NCBI GenBank assembly: GCA_963700865.1 | Contig: CAVOZC010000014.1 | Location: 1 to 64,000 of the forward strand | From: CAVOGJ01 sp963700865 | GTDB lineage: Bacteria > Planctomycetota > Planctomycetia > Pirellulales > Pirellulaceae | Length of the DNA: 64,000 nucleotides | Direction of reading: 5' to 3' | Shown: positions 56,354 through 64,000 of the stretch, one piece after another | How the letters are laid out: each line of letters opens with the position of its first letter | Position numbering within the stretch: position 1 is the first letter of the stretch | Notes under the pieces: generated by a model | What the model saw: only the letters and a program-made list of their open reading frames with translations | Told to the model about the DNA's origin: nothing | Database searches by the model: none | Position numbers and translations under genes: made by a program

Positions 56354-58312
56354 ATGCACGCCACACTGGCCCCCTATCGACGACTGACGCAGCGTGTCTT
56401 GCCGGGCGCGTTTACACCGCGTCCGATGGATCGAGCGGCGGTCGCACGCATTCGTCAACGGGAAGCCTCCCTGAACGATCTGGCAACTCGTGAACTTGGC
56501 GAACACTTCGGTCAGCTGCGGTCCGAAATCGAGGCGGGCGCGACGCCGCTGCAGTTGGAGGTTGTGACCCGTTCGTTCGCACTGGTCTCCGAGGCCATTC
56601 GTCGGCGGCTGGGAATGCGTTTGTACGACGAGCAACTGTTGGCGGGACTGGCGTTAGCGACAGGCAATGTGGCGGAAATGAAGACCGGCGAGGGCAAGAC
56701 GCTCGTCGCCTCACTTCCCGCGGCGCTGTATGGACTCACCGGCCAGGGCGTACACGTGGCGACGGTCAATGGCTATCTGGCTCGTCGAGACTATGAACTG
56801 ATGCGAGGTCCCTTGGAGTTATTAGGCCTGACAGTGGGGCTCTCCGCTCCCGGTCTGCATCCGCGGCAGAAGCGGCGTGCTTATGAGTGTGATGTCACTT
56901 ATAGCACGGGGTGTGAATTGGGATTCGATTTCCTCAGGGACCAGGTGGCTCTCCGCAGTCGCCGGCGTCCTCAGTTAGGCGAGCGGCTACGTGAAGGGCT
57001 GCAGGGGAACCCACAGTTGGAGCTGGAACTGATTCAACGGGGCCATGCTCTGGCGATCATTGATGAAGTGGACAGTGTACTGATCGACGAGGCCAATGCC
57101 CCCCTCATCTTGAGCGGCCAGCGGGATCGCGCGGCGACCGAGGCCATCTTTCGCCGCGCGGCCGAAGTCGCAGCTCAATTGGTAAATGGCCAGGATTATG
57201 TCCATGACCGTCGTCGTCGCACACTCTGGCTGACGGCCCGTGGGCTGCGAGCCATCCATGCCAACCCGTCTCACATCCCGAGTACGGGACTACTTCGGCC
57301 CTGGTCCGTCTACATCGAGCAGGCCCTGCGTGCCTCGCTGATTTTCCATCGCGATCGTGACTACATCGTTCACGAGCGCAAGGTACGACTGGTCGATCAA
57401 TATACGGGTCGTATCTTCACCGATCGCCATTGGCGGGACGGATTGCATCAGGCCGTCGAGCAAAACGAGGGTCTACCGATCACGCCAGAAAAACAGACGA
57501 TCGCCAGCATCTCGCGGCAGCGCTATTTTGGACGGTATGAACGGCTGTGCGGCATGTCGGGCACCTGCACGGGCCATGAGGCGGAACTGAGAGACTTTTA
57601 CGATCTTTCGGTTGTCGTGATTCCGGAACGCCTGCCGAGCCGCCTGAAACGTTACCCCACGCTCTACTTTCCGACCAAAGAGGCCAAATGGCGGGGCATC
57701 CTCCATCAGATTGTGGCTCGTCGTGAGACAAACCAACCGCTGTTGATCGGTACGCGTACGGTTGAGGAGAGTCGCGGCATTTCCGATTTGTTGGCACTTC
57801 ACGACATTGGTCATCAACTGCTGAACGGCACCCAAGACGAAGATGAGGCTGCCATCGTGTCCGCCGCCGGTGCATCAGGGGCGTTGACGATTGCCACCAA
57901 CATGGCTGGCCGAGGCACGGATATTCGACTCGATTCAGCGGCGATTGCCAGCGGCGGCTTGCATGTGATCGCGACCGAACGGCAAGAATCGGCCCGTGTC
58001 GATCGACAGCTTGCCGGTCGTGCTGCCCGGCAGGGAGAGCCCGGATCGTATCAATGTTTTGTTTCGGCCGAAGACGATTTGCTGCAAGAACACGCACCGG
58101 ATGCTGCCCGATCCATCGCCGCCTGGTGCGAACGCCATCCTGTGGGCAGCACGAGCCTGACGCTGGACCGTCTGATGGATCGAGTACAGCGGCGGGCCGA
58201 GCGCGAATCCTACCGCACGCGTTGCCAACTATTCCAGCAGGATGATTGGCTAAATGATGTCCTGACCACCATGGCCGATCCCACGTCGGCGGTGATTTCG
58301 CCTCTCTGGTAA
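56354..58312 (+). CDS. Short SecA-like translocase ATPase (accessory SecA paralogue)
   Basis: A protein of 652 residues, against roughly 900 or more for housekeeping SecA. DEAD motor 1 is complete: AEMKTGEGKTLVASL, ATVNGYLARRDYELM, YSTGCELGFDFLRDQ and Walker B IIDEVDSVLIDEANAPL. A shortened preprotein-binding region follows, then LVDQYTGRIFTDRHWRDGLH, GMSGTCTGHE, and motor 2 with IATNMAGRGTDIRL and RQLAGRAARQGEPGSY. After the first scaffold-helix region (RRAERESYRTRCQLFQQDDW) it ends, so the helical wing domain and the SecB-binding zinc tail are absent. ATP hydrolysis looks intact. Sitting between TolC and HlyD-type genes with gaps of nine and 19 bp, it probably powers export of particular substrates; SecYEG dependence is unknown. 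Confidence 0.9.
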   Translation: MHATLAPYRRLTQRVLPGAFTPRPMDRAAVARIRQREASLNDLATRELGEHFGQLRSEIEAGATPLQLEVVTRSFALVSEAIRRRLGMRLYDEQLLAGLALATGNVAEMKTGEGKTLVASLPAALYGLTGQGVHVATVNGYLARRDYELMRGPLELLGLTVGLSAPGLHPRQKRRAYECDVTYSTGCELGFDFLRDQVALRSRRRPQLGERLREGLQGNPQLELELIQRGHALAIIDEVDSVLIDEANAPLILSGQRDRAATEAIFRRAAEVAAQLVNGQDYVHDRRRRTLWLTARGLRAIHANPSHIPSTGLLRPWSVYIEQALRASLIFHRDRDYIVHERKVRLVDQYTGRIFTDRHWRDGLHQAVEQNEGLPITPEKQTIASISRQRYFGRYERLCGMSGTCTGHEAELRDFYDLSVVVIPERLPSRLKRYPTLYFPTKEAKWRGILHQIVARRETNQPLLIGTRTVEESRGISDLLALHDIGHQLLNGTQDEDEAAIVSAAGASGALTIATNMAGRGTDIRLDSAAIASGGLHVIATERQESARVDRQLAGRAARQGEPGSYQCFVSAEDDLLQEHAPDAARSIAAWCERHPVGSTSLTLDRLMDRVQRRAERESYRTRCQLFQQDDWLNDVLTTMADPTSAVISPLW

Positions 58313-58331
58313 TCATTTCCGACGAGCCGAC

Positions 58332-60210
58332 ATGACGATTGCACCCGACTCCTTCCCGCCGATCACACCGCCCGCGGCAGCCAGCCTGTCCCGCGACGGG
58401 GCCGTGTCGCCGGCAAGGCTGGACGAGGAGTTGCGAACTTTTCCTCACCGAGACCGCCGGTCGCGATCGGCTACCACGAATTTTGGCGCTGGGTGGCCAA
58501 TACACCGCGGCTGACTTTATTGGCTACTTTCAAAGCCACGAGGATGTGCTGGTGCCTCTCGCGACCTGGGGCGAATGGTCCGCGTCGGACCATGACCCGC
58601 GCACGAAGTTGGTCGCCGCGGCGAGCCACGAGAGTGTCATCGGCAACCGCCTGGTAACCCGCTGTCTTTCCAATAAGGACGAGGTATTCGTGGTTGCGCT
58701 ACCCACTTCGGTGGACGTCGCTACGCCGACGGTGCTGACCGTCGTCGTCACGGCCGCCCATGCACGGATGGCGGAGTTACTGCGTCAGGTGGAATATCTC
58801 GGCGCCGCCCTCGTCCGTTGGCGACTCACCCAAACCATCACGCAACTGGATTGGGACGCCCTTGCCTGCGCGGGTGCCGCTGAACTGGTGACACGCATTT
58901 CGTCCAGTGATTCCAAAACGGCGGCCGCGTTTCGCTTGGTCCATGACCTGCAAGTATTTTTTGAATGTCACCAGGTGGTGTTGGGTGTCAGGCGTTCCGG
59001 ACGCATGGCCGGTTGTGAGATTGCCGCCGTTTCCGGGATGGCCGATTTTGAGCGCCATTCGACGGCACTTCAGCTGCTCAACGCCGCCCTCGATGAATGT
59101 CTCGTACGCGGCCAACTGACGGCCTGGCCTCCGTTGGATCCCTCGCAACGGCAAGCCACGCTGGCCCATCGGAAGCTCGTAGGGCCCGGACGGGAAGAGG
59201 CGGTACTCAGCTATCCCATGGTCACCGTCGCTGGTCAGACCATTGGCGCTCTGCTGATCACGGGGCGGAAAGCGACCATCCACCAACCGCGTGTCCCGTC
59301 GGCGCTCAAGACCCTCGCGCCGCACCTGGCCACGGCACTCGACATCCGCCGCCGAGCCGAACCGTCATGGCTTGTCAAACTCCAACAAGGATTTGCCGGA
59401 AGCAGGGCCGACCGACGTCGTCGCCGCTGGCTGGCCGTGGCCGCCGCCGCGGCACTGCTCGTCGTACCTTGGCTCCCCTTTCCGTACCAGGTGTCAACGG
59501 ACTGTCGCGTCGAACCGGCCATCCGCCGCTTTTGCGTCGCACCCTATGGTGGCATCCTCAAGAGCAGCCAAGTTCACCCGGGTGACGTCGTGACTAGCGG
59601 CCAGGCGCTGGCCATCATGGACGACCGTGAATTGCGCTTCGAACTGTCGGCGGCCCTGGCGGATTTGGGTCGAGCCCGCACCAAACGTGATCAGGCCATG
59701 AACGAACATGACACCTCCGAGGCCCGCTTGGCCGAATTAGAGATGCAGCGATATGACTTACAGGTTAACTTGCTCCGCGGTCGCGAGGACCAGTTAATCA
59801 TCAAAAGCCCGCTCGCTGGGGTCGTGCTCGAGGGAGACTTGGATGATGTCGAAGGCGCCCCGGTCAAGGCTGGTCAGGCGCTGTACGTAATCGCCCCACT
59901 GGATCCGATTCGACTGGAAATCCATATCGATGAAATCGATATCGGAGAGGTCCGTGTGGGGCAAGCGGTCACGGCCCAATTGGAAGGCGGGCTGGGAGAA
60001 ATCAAGGGAGTGATCGCGAAACTGCATCCACGATCGGAACTGCATGACAATCGCAACGTGTTTGTCGCCCAAGTCGAATTGCGGAACGCCGATGGACGCT
60101 TGAAGCCTGGCATGCAGGGTCGCGGAGACATCTCGATCGGTGTTCGCTCACTCGGATGGATTTGGTTTCACAAGCCGTGGCATCGGTTCCGCATGTGGAC
60201 CGGGTGGTGA
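58332..60210 (+). CDS. GAF-domain HlyD-type membrane-fusion protein (one frame change near 58440)
   Basis: ATG 58332 opens MTIAPDSFPPITPPAAASLS and reaches ARLDEELR; near 58440 one extra base moves the frame to FLTETAGRDRLPRILALGGQ. The repaired length is about 625 residues. Residues 150-330 resemble a GAF-type sensor (AAAFRLVHDLQVFFECHQVV, SYPMVTVAGQTIGALLITG). A single membrane helix (WLAVAAAAALLVVPWLPFPY) near residue 375 separates it from a HlyD/biotinyl-lipoyl adaptor: GGILKSSQVHPGDVVTSGQA, hairpin helices, IIKSPLAGVVLEGDLDDVEG and IDIGEVRVGQAVTAQLEGG. The adaptor would lie in the periplasm and meet the TolC-like duct; the N-terminal part would be cytoplasmic. Confidence 0.82.
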
Positions 60211-60248
60211 TCGTCTCCTCTGCTTCCTGACCGCGACAACCAAACATC

Positions 60249-62408
60249 ATGACGCAACCCAACAGCGGCACTATCGAACTGGGAAATGTCGTGCTTCTGT
60301 TGCGCGATGATCTCGAATTTTCCCTGCAGCAATACGACGGAAAAGTCTGCTATCTCGTCGAGGACAGGCTGCATGCCCGCTTTCATCGCATGGGACTGGC
60401 AGAATATGCCTTCGTGTCTTTGTTGGACGGGACCACCACCATCAGCGAGGCCATCGCGCTGACGGCTGGCCAACTTGGCGAGCAATCATTCACCGATCGC
60501 GACGCGGCCACCATTTGCCGCTGGCTTATCGAAAATGAACTTGCCCACACCGAGGCCTCACGATCCGCTGAACGATTGACTGAAGCAGCAGGGAAGTCTC
60601 AGCAACGGAAACGCGCGGAGTGGCTGAATCCGTTGATTCTCCGCATCCCCTTGCTGCGACCGAACCGCTGGCTGGCCGACCTGGAACCGCGGCTCGGCTG
60701 GTTGTTTAGCAAGCCGGCTTTTCTGCTCTGGCTGTTGACGATCGGCGTCGCGGTCCGGCAATTGCTGGCGTCGAGCGAACTCCTGTGGTCGGACCAATCC
60801 GTGTTCGCTCCGTCGAATCTGGCCTGGATGAGCCTGGCATGTGCCCTGTTGAAACTGGTCCATGAAATGGCTCATGGCATTGCTTGCAAGCGGTTTGGGG
60901 GCGATGTGCGGGAGGCGGGCGTGGTGCTGATCATCGGCGCGCCGGTTCCTTATGTGGATGTTACGTCAGCTTGGCGTTTTCGTTCCAAGTGGCAACGGAT
61001 TTTCGTTTCCGCCGCCGGCATGTACGTCGAGCTGTTGGTGGCCGCCATCGCGGCCCTGGTCTTCGTGCATACGCGCAACCCCATCGTGCAAATCCACGCG
61101 CGGAATATCGTGCTCGCCGGCAGCATCGTCACGCTCTTCATCAACGCAAACCCCCTCATGCGGTTTGACGGCTACTACATACTTTCCGATGCGTTGGAAA
61201 TCCCCAACTTGTCGGGCTTGGGTCAGCAGTTTCTCCAGCATGTCATCAGGCGATTCGCCTTGGGCATGCCGTCGCAATTGCCCGCTGCGAGTGCGAAACA
61301 ACGTTGGATCATTGCCGTGTACGGATTGCTGGCGGCGTGTTGGCGGCTGTTCGTTTGCGCCAGTCTGCTCACCGCGGCGGCAACGCTCTGGGGAGGCCTC
61401 GGCGCGGGGTTAGCGATCGGCGTGGCAGCCTTATGGCTCGGCAGCCCCCTTGTAAAGTTCGCCCGACTCGTTTTTGCCAGTCACCGTCGGGCACGTCCTG
61501 ACCCGCTGCGACTGGCCGTTGTGGCCGCGCTGTCTGTCGCCACCCTCATTTTCCTGGTGACATTACCACAGCCGGGTGGAGTGCGGGCTCCCGCGGTCGT
61601 CAGCTACGAGCCGAAACAAGTGGTCCGCGCCTCGTTCGACGGCTTTGTGCGGGAAGTGCATGTCAGTGGGGGCAACAAGGTCGAACCGGATCAGGTCTTG
61701 CTGGTCATCGACAATCCCGAACTGCGAGCCCAGCTGGCCAACCTCGAATTGGAACGCGAGCAGTCACGGATGCGGACCCGCCAATTCAGCAGCGGCAGCC
61801 AGATTGCCGCCTCTCAGGTAGAGGAAGAGTTACGCAGGACGATTGAAGAGCGACTCGAAGAGTGTTCCCGGCAACTTGCCCAGGCAACCGTGCGAGCCAC
61901 AGCTCCCGGCACCGTGGTCTCGCGAGACGTGGATTCCCTGCTCGGCGCTTACGTTCAGGAGGGGACCCCTCTGCTGACGATTGGGGACGAGGCGCGAAAA
62001 CAACTGGTGTTGTCGATCGGCCAACGAGACCTCGATTTTTTTCGCGGGCAAGTCGGAGAGCCGGTGAACGTGCGAATCAACGCTCCCCAGTTGGAGGTGC
62101 TGACCGGAACCCTGACACAACTCGACCCGCTGGCAAGTCGTCGTTTGGAGCAGTTCGAGTTGGGTGCCGCCGCTGGCGGACCGCTCCCCGTCCGACCGGC
62201 AGCTGCCGAGTCGTCGAAATCAGCACCAGCGAACTGGGAATTGCTCGAGCCTCGCTTCACCGCCGCCGTACAACTGAATGACCAGCAGAGCCTCGCGGTA
62301 CACGCGGGTCAACGGGCCACGGTGCGTCTGAGTGCGTCGTCTCGGAGCCTTGCCGAGTCTCTCGGGACGGTCATTCAGGATTGGTTCCAATCACGCCTGC
62401 GTCCCTGA
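60249..62408 (+). CDS. PqqD-like / M50 site-2-protease-like / HlyD fusion protein
   Basis: A protein of 719 residues with three parts. Residues 1-100 read like a PqqD peptide-binding domain (FVSLLDGTTTISEAIALTAG). The middle is a membrane metalloprotease-like core: HEMAHGIACKRFGGDVREAG with an intact HExxH, and NANPLMRFDGYYILSDALE matching the second S2P motif (NxxPxxxFDG), among about six to eight hydrophobic helices. The C-terminal third is a HlyD adaptor (ASFDGFVREVHVSGGNKVEP, coiled-coil, TAPGTVVSRDVDSLLGAYVQ, INAPQLEVLTGTLTQLDPL). It closes the operon after a 38-bp gap. It could be the inner-membrane part of the exporter and may also process the cargo. Confidence 0.88.
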   Translation: MTQPNSGTIELGNVVLLLRDDLEFSLQQYDGKVCYLVEDRLHARFHRMGLAEYAFVSLLDGTTTISEAIALTAGQLGEQSFTDRDAATICRWLIENELAHTEASRSAERLTEAAGKSQQRKRAEWLNPLILRIPLLRPNRWLADLEPRLGWLFSKPAFLLWLLTIGVAVRQLLASSELLWSDQSVFAPSNLAWMSLACALLKLVHEMAHGIACKRFGGDVREAGVVLIIGAPVPYVDVTSAWRFRSKWQRIFVSAAGMYVELLVAAIAALVFVHTRNPIVQIHARNIVLAGSIVTLFINANPLMRFDGYYILSDALEIPNLSGLGQQFLQHVIRRFALGMPSQLPAASAKQRWIIAVYGLLAACWRLFVCASLLTAAATLWGGLGAGLAIGVAALWLGSPLVKFARLVFASHRRARPDPLRLAVVAALSVATLIFLVTLPQPGGVRAPAVVSYEPKQVVRASFDGFVREVHVSGGNKVEPDQVLLVIDNPELRAQLANLELEREQSRMRTRQFSSGSQIAASQVEEELRRTIEERLEECSRQLAQATVRATAPGTVVSRDVDSLLGAYVQEGTPLLTIGDEARKQLVLSIGQRDLDFFRGQVGEPVNVRINAPQLEVLTGTLTQLDPLASRRLEQFELGAAAGGPLPVRPAAAESSKSAPANWELLEPRFTAAVQLNDQQSLAVHAGQRATVRLSASSRSLAESLGTVIQDWFQSRLRP

Positions 62409-62500
62409 ACAAGAGCCCGCAAGGCGGCTGGTAACGCGATCGATCCTACCATCGCTTCATTTCACTCCGGGTTTCGCCAACGACGCAGGGCTCGCATCGA

Positions 62501-62824
62501 TCAGCTGCCCGTATCGACCGGAGGTAACACCGGCATCGTCAGGTCCTCGTCCAGCCGAGCTGCAACCGACGCCGCGCGCGGTCGTCCCTCACCGGACCAG
62601 CGATCCGTGCCCGGTGGCAACTCGTCCGTACCCGGGCCGACCGGAGCCAGCACGGTGGGGGCCCGCTGGGCCGTATGGGTCACGGAGGAAATCTGGGGCT
62701 CCAACGTGGTTTCGGATATCGGAGCGGCCGGAGCGATGCCACCCCATTGTTTCATCACGATGAAGAAAGCTGTCAGTGCCAGCACCGGCAAGAACAAAAT
62801 CAACAAACGTCCCATCGTTTTCAT
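62501..62824 (-). CDS. Small single-pass membrane protein after rsmH
   Basis: The ATG at 62824 follows a strong GGAGGAGG site and gives 107 residues: a membrane helix (LLILFLPVLALTAFFIVMKQ) near residues 7-26 and a Pro/Glu-rich exposed tail ending TMPVLPPVDTGS. I do not recognise the family. It lies 263 bp after rsmH on the same strand, where many bacteria have ftsL, a short division protein with one membrane helix; however, no leucine-zipper coiled coil is visible, so the ftsL idea is weak. The frame is open to 62932, but the ribosome site argues for 62824. Confidence 0.7.
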   Translation of the reverse strand: MKTMGRLLILFLPVLALTAFFIVMKQWGGIAPAAPISETTLEPQISSVTHTAQRAPTVLAPVGPGTDELPPGTDRWSGEGRPRAASVAARLDEDLTMPVLPPVDTGS

Positions 62825-63087
62825 CGCTTGCCTCCTCCTTGAGGCTGCCGAGTCGGTCGCGGTTCCGTTGGCCGCGCCCTGCTGATCGTGATGTCGTCCC
62901 TGCGTGATCCGTCTTATCGAGAGGCATTCCATTCCCCAATTCGCTCCCGCTTGTGCGGGGAATGGCGTCTTCCGAATGCCGCGATTCAGCTTATTTTATC
63001 GTCGTTTTCCATTCAGGCTCACTGGTCTTCAGCCGGTTCCGCCGGATACCATGTGAGGTCGGCGGCCGGAGCGACGCACGGAGCACG

Positions 63088-63964
63088 TCACCCGACCCGC
63101 GCGGCCACGCGAAGTCGCGCACTGCGACTTCGCGGGTTTCGCTGGACCTCCGCCGCGGAGGGACGGACCGGCTTGCGAGAAATAGTCTCAAATCGGTCGT
63201 CCTCGCGAAAGGCGACTTTTACGCGGCGGTCCTCCAACGAATGAAAGCTGATGATCGCCAACCGCCCACCAGGGTTCAAGCAAGCAGGCAATCGCCGCAG
63301 CGCCAGCTCGAGTGACTTCAGTTCCTCATTGACGGCAATTCGCAACGCTTGAAAGGTGCGGGTTGCCGGATCGATTTTTTGACGACGCCCCGGCATGGCC
63401 GCCCGCACGATCGCGGCGATTTCGCGGGCCGATTCGAGGTTGGAGGTTTTGCGAGCCGCGACGATCGCCCGAGCGATGCGACGGCTGTGCCGCTCTTCAC
63501 CATACGCAAAGATCATGTCTGCCAGGTGTTTTTCGCTCAGCCGGGCTGAGCAACCGCCACGCGGGTTCGCCGGACGTGGTGTCGAAACGGAGATCCAACG
63601 GGCCTGCCGCATGAAAACTGAAACCCCGGTCGGGATCCGCCAGTTGATCGCTGGAAATACCCAGATCGAGCAAGATTCCGTCGACACCCGTCATGTCCAA
63701 TTCGGCGAGCAGTTCGGGCAAGTCGCAGAAGTTCCCGTGGAGACTCGTCACCGGCAAATCGACCAGCTCAGCCCGAGCACGTTCCACGGCGGCCGGGTCT
63801 CGATCGAGTGAAATCACCCGTCCGGCGGTCCCCACGTGCTCAGCCAGCAGCCGCGTGTGCCCGCCACCTCCGAGCGTGCCATCCACGACGGTCTGTCCGG
63901 GCCGCACGGCCAGCAGTTCGAGAATCTCGCTCGACAAGACGGGAACATGGACGCTATCGCTCAT
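63088..63964 (-). CDS. rsmH: 16S rRNA (cytosine-1402-N4)-methyltransferase RsmH (one frame change near 63540)
   Basis: Starts MSDSVHVPVLSSEILELLAV; residues 30-50 have the SAM-binding VDGTLGGGGHTRLLAEHVG, then GILLDLGISSDQLADPDRGF and DTTSGEPAWRLL. Near 63540 one base must be skipped; the protein then goes on ARLSEKHLADMIFAYGEERH, QALRIAVNEELKSLELALRR and LAIISFHSLEDRRVKVAFRE, ending AEVQRNPRSRSARLRVAAR. The repaired length is about 291 residues, normal for RsmH, which methylates C1402 of 16S rRNA. As a near-universal housekeeping gene it is unlikely to be truly broken. It probably follows mraZ in a dcw cluster that begins beyond the right edge. Confidence 0.9.
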
Positions 63965-64000
63965 GGAGTTCATCCCGCCGCGCAACATCCTGCCCTAACT

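Noticed and set aside
1..64000. tRNA, rRNA, CRISPR arrays, prophage or complete insertion sequence
   Set aside because: No tRNA T-loop/acceptor pattern, no rRNA-like sequence, no regularly spaced direct repeats, and no transposase, integrase or phage structural motif was found in any frame.

Overview
The window is GC-rich, densely coding bacterial DNA that reads as Planctomycetota, most likely Pirellulales. The clues are two secreted proteins that end in paired EF-hand (dockerin-like) units with the planctomycete-style motif SDFNxWNxxKF followed by PEP-CTERM-like tails, a CxxSR sulfatase, a MoxR/DUF58/VWA operon, a TPR-ExbB-ExbD-toroid cluster, and an imuA-imuB-dnaE2 mutagenesis cassette. No rRNA, tRNA, CRISPR array or complete insertion sequence was seen.

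Layout. 0-2.4 kb (minus): alpha/beta hydrolase, CitG-like protein and a PTPS/QueD-like protein cut by the window edge. 2.6-7.6 kb (plus): an LVIVD-repeat secreted protein and a SWIM-SNF2 helicase. 8-15 kb (plus): TPR protein, ExbB, ExbD and a membrane-anchored alpha/alpha-toroid protein broken by many frameshifts. 15.2-15.8 kb (minus): a membrane-anchored M48-like protein without HExxH. 16.3-20.4 kb (plus): moxR, DUF58, BatD-like and VWA genes. 20.6-24.1 kb: YbaK deacylase, M14 peptidase and NlpC/P60 hydrolase. 24.3-26.2 kb: a repeat-rich surface protein with no visible signal peptide. 26.4-30.6 kb (minus): AAA ATPase, NHL-repeat protein and TAP-like hydrolase. 30.7-31.4 kb: a non-coding island with a cloverleaf-like foldback, then a DUF4287/DUF5655 gene remnant. 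31.5-36.8 kb (minus): TPR, APC permease, sulfatase and YheT-type hydrolase in one tightly packed operon. 37-41 kb (plus): UvrD/Rep helicase and an ABC-F ATPase. 41.1-46.9 kb (minus): imuA-imuB-dnaE2. 47-54 kb: J-domain protein, outer-membrane barrel, an unknown gene with an MscS channel, and an S41 peptidase. 54.3-62.4 kb (plus): TolC-like, short SecA-like ATPase, GAF-HlyD and PqqD-M50-HlyD, a candidate export system. 62.5-64 kb (minus): small membrane protein and rsmH, probably the start of a dcw cluster.

The most unusual items are the SecA/TolC/HlyD/M50 operon, in which a truncated SecA paralogue sits where an ABC or RND pump would be expected, and the 244-bp foldback at 30794-31037, whose outer stem and three inner hairpins meet with no unpaired bases. 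A double-hairpin repeat also occurs upstream of two hydrolase genes.

Ten otherwise recognisable genes, including housekeeping rsmH, are interrupted by single-base frame changes. I read most of these as likely assembly or consensus errors and annotate those genes across the frame change. The toroid gene (about seven changes) and the DUF4287 remnant (internal deletion) may be truly degraded.
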